A stretch of DNA of 64,000 bases from Sclerodactyla briareus (lineage: Eukaryota > Echinodermata > Holothuroidea > Dendrochirotida > Sclerodactylidae). How positions within the stretch are numbered: the stretch's first letter is position 1; the number at the start of each line of letters is the position of its first letter. A program made the position numbers and the translations under genes. Below the pieces are notes generated by a model that saw only the letters and a list, made by a program, of their open reading frames with translations, made no database searches and was not told the origin of the DNA. Below, piece by piece: positions 10,801 to 19,429 of the stretch. The stretch is taken from assembly GCA_026419785.1 (NCBI GenBank), contig JAODTK010003732.1, forward strand, positions 124,001-188,000. The letters are read 5' to 3'.

Positions 10801-13800
10801 AAAAAATCAGTTTTGTGTTAAAAATGTATTGGTCACTTGGGTCATGGGGGAGGGTTCTGACCCCCACCCTCCCTCTCGGGGTACACCTCTGTGATATATG
10901 AACAGTAAGTTCTCCGATGACCCGGGTAATGACCTAACTCAGAGGTAAAGAGGAAGTCTGATACCTGAAGAGCAATCCGTCGACCGCCATCGCGTAGATG
11001 ACCCGCGGCATCGGGAAGATCGACCCCAGGAGGCTGACTGTGAGCCCGGCGACCGACCCCAGGAACACGACGTACTTGCCGAACTCTGCGTTCTTCTGGA
11101 CGAACATGTCCATCAGAGGAGACTCGGTCGAGATGTGGTAGAAGGGTATGGCCAGCGTCAGGACAAAGCTAATCGACATGTAACCTGGGAAAATAAAGTA
11201 GTTAAATAAATGGATCGTTTTCATCATTCCCTGTCAGAGGAACGAAGAGTCGAGCAACACTAACGACGTTCCATACAGTAGCTCTTTCTAATGTTTTGTT
11301 CTGATAGGACAACATTTTATATTTCTACAATCCACATCAATTTCTACGTTTCCACCTCCGAACCTCCCTATAACAATACCCCCCCCCCTCAGTTCTGGGG
11401 CTGCAGTGTAATATCCAGTATGACTACTACTGTTATCGTTCATATTTTGTTCTATAACTGACACCATCACCATAGTGTTGTGTGCATAATAGTCGTTTAT
11501 TGTCGTAGTATTTCGAGATATGTTTGTACCAACAACATCGGTTGACTAATTCATCTTATAAATGTACTATTTCCCCCCCACCCTACTCTCGCGATACTGC
11601 CTGTATCTTTCTGTAAATATCCCCCAACCCCAGAAAGATGTTCCATGATGCAAATATACAGGTTGCATGAGTCCCTGTTTGCGACTTCAATTGCCGCACT
11701 CTCGAGGTGATTCGACACACTCAATACCCGTTCGCTCCAGAACCTATATTATTTCTGCAGATAATTTACAGCTGAGCTTTATCGAAGCAATGACGTCTGG
11801 TATGAACAAATGTCCGAAAAAGGCAGGCGACCTTTGCGTGACATCACGATGTAAAAAAACAAACTTCGAGCATCTATCTCATTGCAATTCGTTATAGACA
11901 AGGTATATCGTCATAATGATATATCAATGTGGAAATGGTCTCACAATATTGCGAGACGATATTTGTCGTGACTTCTCGGACTTCGCTGGGAGCGGCGAGA
12001 CCATACCGTAAAATGGGGTAACTTTGGCAGGTTTTTAGGGGTTTTGCCACTTATTTTGAAAGGTGCAATGAATAACAGTATTTGTAAAGTTAAAATTTAC
12101 AATGGCAGTCTTACGGTATTTATAGCAATCAAATTTTATATAAATTTGTGGTGCTTATGAACTTAGGGCGTATGTTTGACCAAAAAATAATTTTTAATTT
12201 TGGGGCAACTTTGGCAGGTATATACAAAACGAACAGTGTAAAAAAATGAAAAAATATATAACATTTAATTTTGGAAAACTTGGATTTTTTGATACATAAC
12301 AGGGGCTGGGATTCACAGAAAACGTTTAAACCAATAAAATACTTCGTGAGGCAGTGAGGGCTTGTACAATAAATATGCAAATTAGCTCATTAATCCTACA
12401 CTTCAATTGTTACCAAAAAAATAAAACAGTATCTATTATATTACTCATACTTGAAAAATGCTTTACCGTTTATAACCTCACAACACCACCCAAAAACACA
12501 TTATTAAAAAGTTTCAATAATAGAGGCAGTCTGCCGGTATAAGAAAATAACACGTAACGGCCAATTTTACCCGGGTGCCAAAATTACCCAGTTCGGTTTA
12601 TTGACGCCTCTTAAAGGTAGGGTTCATAAGCAAGTGTGGATGCGAGATGCGGCAATGAATTTCAAAAAAGAAAACGCATTTGATATATAGAAGCGAATAA
12701 TGTCAAATAAAGTGTATAATAATGCGGAATGATCATATCCTCGTAGTCATTCATGTATACGGACGATCAATAACTTTATGAGGACGATATTCCATATAAT
12801 CACCCTGCGATGATGCGACAATAATGCCGCATCTGTTAAAGTCGTAATTCGTCTACGCAGAGCTCTTTTCCATTCTATTCGGAATAATTTTTGCCCCCTT
12901 GGAACAGAACTTCATACATGCTAATCGAATACAACATATAAGAACTTTTCACCGTCCATGCTCACACGATTTACATTTGAACTCATGTCCCCCGCATCGC
13001 CATCCGGTATCTTTCTTGCACCGCTCCGCGCCTATGGATCCGTGCCTCATTCGAGCTTTATAAGTGAGTTCGGAGTTACAGCACGGGCATTGAGCAATTT
13101 GTCCATTTGTGACAACTTTCTCAACGTGCCGTCCCCGTCCATAGGTTTTACTGTGTGGCTCCGCAGCTCGCCGAATTATTAAGTACGAAAAATGCAATAA
13201 CTTTGTTAGAACCAGCCGATTCCAGCAAATAAATACAGGAAATCTGTCAAATTATTCCAGGAAACTATTAGGTCACAAACAAAATATGAGAATCTTCAGA
13301 ATAAACAGTGAATATATCACCACCTCAGACTGCCAAATTCGGAAATGCCAGCCAATCAACACCGCTCTCGCGCACCGTACGTTACCAGTTAAGGAGGATG
13401 TGATTCACGCCAGGTTACCGAAATATTAGTATATCTCGAACGTGTACGTATGACACATGACACGTGGATCAGTTATCCCATTTGGCGGAATTTCTCTTGT
13501 TTTCTTATTTAATTAGCATGGTGACTGCTAGAACTAATATACAACTTGTTTTCTTTATGTAGAGCCCGATTTGAAATTATATTGTTGAACAACAAGGGTT
13601 AATAATGTGAAGTTTCTCAAAGATCTCCGTTACTCCATCGAAATACTGTGGCGGATTGTCCGAGCAGTACGGAATTTGTCACGAATGCCTTCACCGGGGG
13701 ACAATGACGCATGCGCAAGAGCTATCTCAGACTGGCTTATTCTCAGGTTGTAATATCCACCTACTCCCAGATGTATTACACAGATAAACAAACTCACCGA

Positions 13801-16117
13801 CGAGGCAAACTACCAGAGATGACAGGATCGCGATCGGGATGGATTTGCTGGGGTCCTTAGCCTCTTCCCCAGTCGTTGCTATAATGTCGAATCCGATGAA
13901 CGCGTAGAAACAAGTCGCCGCACCGGTCATGACCTAAATTATATTAAAGAGGAAGTGGGAAACGTTTGAGAACTGGGAGGAACGGAGGTATTTTTTAATG
14001 AATTCAGCTGTCCGACATGAAGCTGTTTGATCAAGATAACGTAAATAACGTTCCAAAGCAGAATGAGCTGACTCAAATATCCATAGTTAAGTCCGACCAT
14101 ACCAGTGCAACGACACCCGACAGTCACATGGCCTCCAATTGTACAGCGTGCAATAATTTAGGACCTGTGGTTGGTGAGCACTCTAAAAAAACACCTCGGG
14201 TAGGGGGGTCAAATTTACGTAAATTGTGTTCCTCCTTCCGTAAGGAAGCCCGAACCGTACCCACCAGCTACTGCAGGCTCGTGGCGCACCTCCCGCCCCC
14301 CCCCCCCTCATTGCCCTGAATGGGGCTTTAACCCATTTTCTCTGGGGGGATAATTTTCTACCTTCCGTCAATTCTATCGATGTGTGTAATTTTTCTCGGG
14401 TGCAGGCCGACGACTCCAAATTAGCATACTCATTCAAATTCCAACTCACCCCCGATACACCGAAGGGCAAGAAACCGAGTCTCGGTCCAGTTAGCGATGT
14501 TGAAGAAGAAGAGCCCTCCAGCGACCATGAAGACCCACACCGCGAAATTGATCGAGTTAAGATGTTGTTGAACGTCACCGACTTCTTAACTCCGGCAGCA
14601 ACGACTAGGGTAATTACAACGGCGATAACCAGAGCTACGAGATCTGGATAGGTCTTGGCTGAAAAAGGGGGAGGGGGCATCAGTTAATTCTAGATTTCTG
14701 ACCAGCTGATACTCGCCATGTAATAGTCGGCTAACTGCACCGCGAATGAAGATGTCGTGATGATACCGCAGCGGAGTCCAATCCACAGGATAACATATTG
14801 TGGTTCACTATGTCATTCGAATACAACAACTTTCCTCATTATTCGGACCTCTAAAACCAAAAAAGCACTACGGACATGAATACTGGTATTACAACCTTTT
14901 GGATATCAGAACTGAAGCAAATATATCTGAAGTAAAAATCAGCTCATCATCATCGTTATTATCATCATACCCACCCTCATCATTATCGTCACATCACCAT
15001 CATCAAAATGACCATCATCATTTTTTCACGATTTTTGTCACGATTTCCATCACCATCATAAATATAGTAACTATCTTCGCCATCCCTTCACGACACAGGA
15101 CCGTCACCATTGGCACTATCTTCCACTATCTTCAGTATCATCACCATCCTAACCATACAACATCATCGTCACAATCAACACCGTCCTCATAACAGCGATC
15201 ATCACTAACACAATCACTATCGTATTCACCCTCTTCACTAACATATTCACCACAATGACCGTCTTCACTGTCATGATCATCAACATCCCCATCTATATTA
15301 TTTTTATAATTATCTTCATCACGACACTATCACTACTTCATCTTCATCACACCTAGGACTTTTCACCCATTCATCACCTGCACTTATCATTATTGTTATC
15401 ACCACCATAGCAATTAGTATCGTCAACATTTTCACCACCGTTATCGTCATTACCTCGTCAAATCAGTATCATCATTATCATATTTGAACCCATTGTTACC
15501 ACTATTGACACAATCACTAGTATCATCATCACTACTCATCATCATCATCTCATTCTTCTAGTTGTTCTAATCATTATGGATATAACTTTCGTCATCATCA
15601 TCCTATCCCATGATCAGCATCATTATCATCATTACCCATTATCATCACTATCATAATCCAAACAGTATCACTAATGTCACTAATATCCTGCCACCATACT
15701 CCCTACCGTGAACATCGTTACATGAACCTACTGTACCTACCACATTATCATCATTATGACAACCCACCAGCATACCATCATCATTATATTCCCTATCAGT
15801 ATTACCATATCTATCATCCATTTCATCACCTCCACTCCCTTCGTGCACAACCATCCATCGCTACCGTCAATACCAATACTTACTGTTATCCGCAAAGCCC
15901 ACCGACGTTGTCCTCATGAAAGGGCTGACTGTTCCGCACGAGTGCGTCGATGCAGCTACTAAGGGCGCTCGCACCCGCCGCCGTACCGATCAGATACTCC
16001 AAAATGAGATTCCAGCCAATCACGAATGCCGCAAACTTCCCCGACAGTGACGTAGCTTACATGTAGGCGGAGCTGTCGTCTTCGGCACTCGGACGCCAAA
16101 TTCCGCATAGCATACAC
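4701..16117 (-). CDS. Cationic amino acid transporter (SLC7A/CAT family), seven 3' exons
   Basis: Gene-level entry; exons are listed separately. CAT proteins are 12-14-helix plasma-membrane or lysosomal permeases of the APC superfamily that carry arginine, lysine and ornithine. Joined exons 16117-15884, 14658-14450, 13933-13798, 11184-10965, 8842-8011, 6399-6279 and 4805-4701 give about 619 codons. Family landmarks appear in order: [84 protein letters not shown] and YGMWHSS. Splice phases agree at all six junctions. The first roughly 110 residues, with helices 1-2, were not found and must lie further upstream. Nine single-base frameshifts are needed, but no splice site or conserved residue is lost. 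Which CAT paralogue this is cannot be settled here. Confidence 0.95.
4806..6278 (-). other. CAT intron between the last two exons
   Basis: About 1.47 kb bounded by a GTAAGTGG donor and a CTCTCAG acceptor on the minus strand. It is A+T rich. Near 4870-4905 are words (GAGGTAACTTTGACA, GGGGTAACTGACA) resembling the ends of the element at 12004-12598. Nothing else is recognised. Confidence 0.5.
6279..6399 (-). CDS. CAT transporter exon: last helix and start of C-terminal tail
   Basis: This exon is too short for ordinary ORF calling. The acceptor is CTTTTTCCACAG before GTCTGG (AG at 6401-6400) and the donor is GTTCCG before GTAAGTGG. It translates as GLVIYE, then after a one-base deletion [19 protein letters not shown] and [15 protein letters not shown]. 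The YG(I/M)xHS motif closes the last membrane helix in CAT proteins. The first two bases complete the Gly codon begun in the previous exon. The length of 121 nt has the remainder expected if exactly one base is missing. It ends in phase 0 and joins GTA ACG ACA of the last exon. Confidence 0.9.
6486..6690. repeat. Dispersed repeat R2, copy 1
   Basis: Words shared in order with 11823-12000 include ACGTCACGA/ACATCACGA, CAATGCAATTC/CATTGCAATTC, GGTATATCGTCA and GCGATAT/GACGATAT. The copies are strongly diverged. Both lie in CAT introns in the same orientation. Confidence 0.5.
6739..6753. repeat. Poly-C run (C15)
   Basis: An uninterrupted run of 15 C in a CAT intron. Comparable runs of 12-25 bases occur at 3777, 7541, 10641 (G), 14296, 22134, 22345, 22613, 24420, 24486, 32481 (G), 35216, 50291, 53461 and 55675. 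Confidence 0.9.
7771..7906. repeat. 40-bp tandem repeat with palindromic core, 3.4 copies
   Basis: Three identical 40-bp units start at 7771, 7811 and 7851. A partial fourth starts at 7891 and decays. Each unit contains the perfect 14-bp palindrome CGACACCGGTGTCG followed by ACACCAACGAAAGCCGGTG. The array lies in the CAT intron just downstream (minus strand) of the long exon. Perfect identity suggests recent expansion. Confidence 0.95.
8011..8842 (-). CDS. CAT transporter long exon: helices 9-12 and central loop
   Basis: The acceptor is CGTTTTCAG before GTCGCTC (AG at 8844-8843) and the donor is GTCATAG before GTGAGTATG. It begins [20 protein letters not shown] and continues through the helix ending [20 protein letters not shown]. 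An acidic, polar loop of roughly 120-130 residues follows, longer than the usual 60-80, with DGPDG, PPPP and AVDEEPSDG. After that come [60 protein letters not shown] and [14 protein letters not shown]. There are two one-base insertions: one in the G run near 8357, the other after LPQNR near 8128. The GGGTGAGTTT at the first could also be read as a splice donor with a tiny intron. I prefer one exon because the extra base alone restores the frame. Confidence 0.92.
9612..9655. repeat. GCGCCA...TGGCGC inverted motif, copy 1
   Basis: GTATGCTCCGCGCCACC, then TATGGTGGCGC, matches motifs at about 23551, 23968 and 24348. The core GCGCCAcc..ggTGGCGC is self-complementary, and the preceding word GTAtGCnCCGC is shared. 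Confidence 0.6.
10628..10826 (+). repeat. Dispersed repeat R1, copy 1 (with G15 run)
   Basis: This copy shares in order TTTGTCTTGGGGG, GCGCCCTCA, GGCCTCA-like, ACAATTTATGGGC, CATGCTGC, TCTACTGAACTGC and TTTTGTGTT with 32468-32660 and 58150-58325. About 190 bp, non-coding, and always in plus orientation in this window. No terminal inverted repeats were seen. Confidence 0.75.
10965..11184 (-). CDS. CAT transporter exon: helices 7-8 region
   Basis: The acceptor is TTTTCCCAG before GTTACATG (AG at 11186-11185) and the donor is CTCTTCAG before GTATCAG. It encodes [17 protein letters not shown], then [20 protein letters not shown], then [19 protein letters not shown], then [16 protein letters not shown]. 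The [23 protein letters not shown] block is near invariant in CATs and precedes the short cytoplasmic loop before the next helix. The exon is 220 nt: 2 nt, 72 codons and 2 nt. Its last AG joins G of the next exon as an Arg codon. It has no internal frameshift. Confidence 0.97.
11823..12000. repeat. Dispersed repeat R2, copy 2
   Basis: Diverged counterpart of 6486-6690 (shared TGCAATTC, GGTATATCGTCA, GCGAGACGATAT). It abuts the possible inverted-repeat element that begins at about 12004. Confidence 0.5.
12004..12598. mobile_element. Possible MITE of about 0.6 kb with imperfect terminal inverted repeats
   Basis: The left end reads ACCGTAAAATGGGGTAACTT then TGGCAGG. The right end, reverse-complemented, reads ACCGAACTGGGTAATTTTGG then CACCCG. 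They share the frame ACCG..A..TGGG-TAA.TTTGGCA. An internal copy of GGGGCAACTTTGGCAGG is at 12201. There is no transposase and no clear target duplication, so this is tentative. Confidence 0.5.
12949..13197 (-). CDS. Cysteine-rich 82-codon ORF in CAT intron (doubtful)
   Basis: The minus-strand frame from ATG at 13197 ends in TGA. Its second half holds CPCC, then a lone Cys (AERCKK), then WRCGG and a closing CKSCE. That makes seven cysteines in about 46 residues, a spacing reminiscent of a zinc-binding domain. I do not recognise the family. It could be a relic of a transposon zinc finger or chance. No partner exon, promoter or second copy was found, and frames of this length are common by chance. 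Confidence 0.2.
   Translation of the reverse strand: MHFSYLIIRRAAEPHSKTYGRGRHVEKVVTNGQIAQCPCCNSELTYKARMRHGSIGAERCKKDTGWRCGGHEFKCKSCEHGR
13798..13933 (-). CDS. CAT transporter exon with [13 protein letters not shown] motif
   Basis: The acceptor is ATTTAG before GTCATGACC (AG at 13935-13934) and the donor is GTCG before GTGAGTTTG. It encodes [16 protein letters not shown], then [20 protein letters not shown], then [10 protein letters not shown]. The [15 protein letters not shown] segment is the best known signature of CAT-type transporters and lies just after the helix-6 region in the family. The exon is 136 nt (45 codons plus one base). The last G joins GT of the following exon to give Gly-Tyr. 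No frameshift is seen. The intron between this exon and the next is about 2.6 kb and holds a cysteine-rich ORF, a possible 0.6-kb inverted-repeat element and a dispersed repeat. Confidence 0.96.
14450..14658 (-). CDS. CAT transporter exon: helix 5-6 region
   Basis: The acceptor is TTTTTCAG before CCAAGACC (AG at 14660-14659) and the donor is TCGGGG before GTGAGTTGG. The product reads [18 protein letters not shown], then [14 protein letters not shown], then [20 protein letters not shown], and ends GFLPFGVSG. This is the segment that in CATs runs from YPD..A to FLPFG.SGV and contains two membrane helices. There is a one-base deletion between NNI and NSINFAV, and a one-base insertion between NWTET and GFLPFG. 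The net change is zero: 209 nt is 2 nt plus 69 codons, ending in phase 0. The next exon starts VMTGAATC, so the junction recreates the family sequence [16 protein letters not shown]. Confidence 0.93.
14938..15850. repeat. Degenerate CAT/ATC-rich simple-sequence tract, about 0.9 kb
   Basis: Nearly the whole stretch is built of CATCAT, ATCACC, TTATCATCATT and related steps on the plus strand, with interruptions. It lies in the CAT intron and ends about 35 bases from the donor of the 16117-15884 exon. The many short reading frames through it are by-products of the repeat. Confidence 0.9.
15884..16117 (-). CDS. CAT transporter exon: end of helix 2 to helix 4 region
   Basis: First exon found. The acceptor is at 16119-16118 (TATCTAAAG before GTGTATGC) and the donor at 15883-15882 (ACA before GTAAGTAT). 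The translation has [45 protein letters not shown] and SVGFADN, matching the conserved CAT stretch with CY.EFGARVPKTGSAY and VGWNL.LEY.IGT. The exon is 234 nt: 2 nt, 77 codons and 1 nt. Four one-base indels occur inside: a missing base before SSAYM, one in the YSY codons, an extra G after TVGE and an extra base before MRTT. They cancel, so the donor phase still fits the next exon. The C of the next exon completes a Thr codon, giving ADNTKTYPD. Confidence 0.9.
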
Positions 16118-16790
16118 CTTTAGATAAAAGAGTGATTTCCTAATGATAAAGCCTATGGTATTCTCGATAATGATTGTTTGGTCAACTATCTGATTTCTTC
16201 CTTCAATGAAATAATGATCAATTGGTCAGCTAAGTCTTGACGATACACCAACTTATCAATGGTTATGCCGTGGCTTTAAAGGAAAACTGCGAGATCGACT
16301 ACAACAGAATGTACATCTTCTTGGAGAATGAAAACTTTTAGACCTGTAACAGGTCCAAACCCCACCTCATACGATGCCTCCATGCAAAGTTATCGACCTT
16401 CAGAGCTGGTCAATCGACGATAAAATTGTAGAGAGTCTCGATGCATAAGAATGTGTACGTAAGCAGTTGAACAACAAGGTATTCCTTATGTTTCATTGTT
16501 CATTGTGTCCAATAGATTCCCGCGGAAGTTCACCGCTTTCAGTTCTTCTTACGGAAGTAACCACCCAGCAATACATAAACCAAGTATAACAATCCTCTCG
16601 ACGCCATGATTTCAAAGGTGACCTAGACATGTGTAGGCGGGTAAACCGCCTCCACGTGTAATATCCCCGCTTTTGAGCAATCATTGGTGAAGAGGAGTAT
16701 CTATACCCCATATGAAGCAGGCCATTTTTGGTCCAAAAACCAAGATAAACTTCATCCACCTAGTTCTTTGTAATCCATGGAAGTTGAATT
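16118..16790. other. Region upstream of the first CAT exon found
   Basis: It should be a CAT intron. I looked in this stretch and up to about 26 kb on the minus strand for the TFDLxALGxGSTLGAGVYVLAG segment and did not see it. Indel errors could hide a short exon. Confidence 0.4.
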
Positions 16791-17165
16791 TAATTCAAAT
16801 TTTTCACCCACGCATGGCTTTGAACAAATCTAGCCACATCCACCACGTTTCGTTCAAATCTGAAATGTTTGGAAAGCGCAATGAATTTCGCAATTTGACC
16901 TCCAATGACCTGAAAATGACTTCCACATTTTTCGGATCAACTATAATCCCTGCCCACCAAGTTTTCGTTGCAAAAAAAATTAAAAAATCCGACAAAACTT
17001 TGGAAAATCGAGAATTTTCGCAAATTTGACCTTCGATGACCTTGAAATGTACCTTCCACATTTTTCGGGATCAACCATAAAGCCCCTACCATCCAAGTGT
17101 CGTTCAAATCCGTCAAACTTTAAATTTTTCACGTAAATTCTGCAAATTAACGGCCCCATCATTGC
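16790..17165. repeat. Tandem repeat, unit about 136 bp, 2.5-3 diverged copies
   Basis: TTTGACCTCCAATGACCTGA / TTTGACCTTCGATGACCTTGA, TTCCACATTTTTCGG and GATCAAC.ATAA recur at a spacing of about 136 bp (for example 16921 and 17057). The TGACCTTTGATGACC style is common in repeats of marine invertebrates. Not coding. Confidence 0.8.
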
Positions 17166-17247
17166 TTGATGCCCACTGTCGACTCACCGATATTTCACAG
17201 GGCGGACATGTGTGCCAAGTTGCAGATCAAGCGGATAAAGCGTTAAA

Positions 17248-17257
17248 GAGATATATA

Positions 17258-17297
<40 letters not shown>

Positions 17298-17345
17298 TAT
17301 AGATATATATATATATATATATCTAATATATATATTATATGTTAT
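17248..17345. repeat. (AT)n microsatellite
   Basis: About 98 bp of alternating AT/TA with a few AT-rich interruptions. Confidence 0.95.
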
Positions 17346-19420
17346 CATCTATATATGTTAATCTCATGGTTCAATTGTACGTTTAGTAAACGAAGGCAAT
17401 AGGTTTGGCATTTTACACCAATACATCGTCTGAAGATCTGAGTGAGTGGGAGGAAGGCATGGATCTATTCTATTAACTGGAGAGGAACATCAGAGCGCGT
17501 ATTGTGTGCCCTGTTCTTTTCCGGTCGAGAAGCACAAACTCGAATGAGACGCACTAGGTGTGTGTAACACCGTGAAATACATTCAGTTTGTTTACTCTCT
17601 CTCTGCGAATTTCTTCGACCAAAGACCCCCGAAAATACCTTTGTTCCTCCATAGTAAGTCTAGTGGTTACCATAGTGCAAGATTCCATGCAAAACTCCGT
17701 CAGTGAGTGTACCCTGTTTACAGAACAACGCGGGAAAATCAGCGATCTATTACGGAGAACAGAACAACAGTATTAATTCGGGAATACGAATCGACTTGGT
17801 CTGCGGAAACACCCCCAGCTAGGCGTAAGGTATGACAACACGGAGTGAAATAGAGCCTACAGAAGTGAGAGCTCGAATCATAGGAGGCTGTCAAAGGAGC
17901 ATAATTGAATCTTACGACGAATGCGAATTTTGTCGCCTGATATGCCAGTCGACCTACAACACCACTGTCAAGTGGGGGCGCTGTTTGCATAGCAACGAGG
18001 ATCCACACTGACTTCTGTTTATTTTGTATTGGAGCTTCAGTACAGCATGTCCGGGGCTTGGAGGAAGCGGGTGAGCGGTCGAGGAGAGTATGAAAGTGGA
18101 CGAAAGTTCACGACAGACTGCAACACAGTAGTCAGACAGTGCTATGCTATTCATTCAGCCTTCGGAAAATATTCGGAGAAAGAAAAGAGCATCAAGGTAT
18201 GAAATGAATGTCATCGTTTGATACAATCTGCAAGAGAAATTCAGTCAACCCAACAGCCACTATATCATTTCTATTTTGGAGAAAATGGTGAGCAATCGCG
18301 AGAAGGAGAAAAAAACCGGCCGCCGTAAAAATATATCGTTTGCCACAGTAACCTATTCCACGAAATTTACGAATTTTGGCATACGATACCCATGTTAAAA
18401 AAAAAATCTCAATTATAGTTTTTATATCAGTCAATGCAATAGATTACTAAAGTATGGGTAGCTTCGTGGCTGGAAAGAGGCCATGACATAAAGTCTGAAT
18501 GGAACTTCAATGGCCATTGGTAAGGCGCATTGCTTTTATTGTCAGTATGGCACAATTTTAACGAGTATCGTCAATACTTTACACACATTGTTTTCCCCCA
18601 CAGAGGCGCCGGGTATTTTTTTTTTTTTTGAGTGGCGGTGGCAGCCCCTCTGAAAGGGGCACTTCAGTATGTAAGAGGAATTCAACCCAAAACTCGCCCT
18701 CATTAATTACATTTTTTGTTTTGATGACATATTTCGAAATTTTAACTTGTTGCAAACACTGTGCAATTAAAAAATAAACTATAAACTATAGATTCACCTC
18801 ATTTTCTTTCTAATAGCCTTCAAAAATTTTATATTCTCTTTTTTTATGGGGAGGCGTCCCCGTGTCCCTGCTGGAAACGGCGCCCCTGGAAGCAAGTAAC
18901 TGATCAGTTACAGGCATATAGGGTTTAAATCCTAGGCCTGGCCATCCACCGCTATAACGTCCCTCATGCTGAAGCTACGTTGGTGTGTAAAATGGCAGTA
19001 CGCGCGTTTTGCATTGTCTTTCAGACGCGCTACCTGAAAATGTCCCGAAAGAGTACCACAGACCCTTAGTTGATCGAACGATAACGCACGCAAATGTAAT
19101 CCGCGCGTCAATCCATCCAGGGGAAATGTTGCCATCATTTGTCCCCGGTTGGTTATAGAGTAGCTCATCATAAGTCAAATTGACTAGATCATAGCCCTTA
19201 AACTTCAAATCTATTCACGCGACGCTCGAGCTAATGGCCTCCATATCAACACTGTTCACAAAATCATTATAAGTAATTTCACGCCTCACGAGCCAACGAG
19301 AAGGACACTTTATCCAGTCAATAAGGACGTTAGAAGTATTAATTCAAGTCTCTTAAATCAAACCAATTGACTACACTGAGTGTAAACAATGCCTCGAATG
19401 ATGCAAATTTTCTGAGTCTC
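17346..19420. other. Non-coding stretch
   Basis: No supported gene. Holds two G/C-rich words (GAGGCGCCGGG near 18603, GGCGCCCC near 18881) like those around 21.8-24.5 kb. A 50-codon frame from ATG at 18047 runs into a GT dinucleotide but has no further support. Confidence 0.4.
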
Positions 19421-19429
19421 CTCAAGCTA

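Larger units (their letters stand above)
8843..10964 (-). other. CAT intron, about 2.1 kb
   Basis: Bounded by the GTATCAG donor and CGTTTTCAG acceptor on the minus strand. It contains one GCGCCA-type inverted motif near 9620 and dispersed repeat R1 at 10628-10826. No other gene-like frame is convincing. Confidence 0.6.

Noticed and set aside
14938-15919. Histidine/isoleucine-rich plus-strand frames over the CAT-rich tract
   Set aside because: They are products of a trinucleotide repeat read in several frames, and the end of the region overlaps a real minus-strand exon.
18047-18196. 50-codon frame from ATG running into AAG/GTATGA as a possible first exon
   Set aside because: No known domain, no acceptor found in phase downstream, and open frames of this length are common. 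Not strong enough to list.
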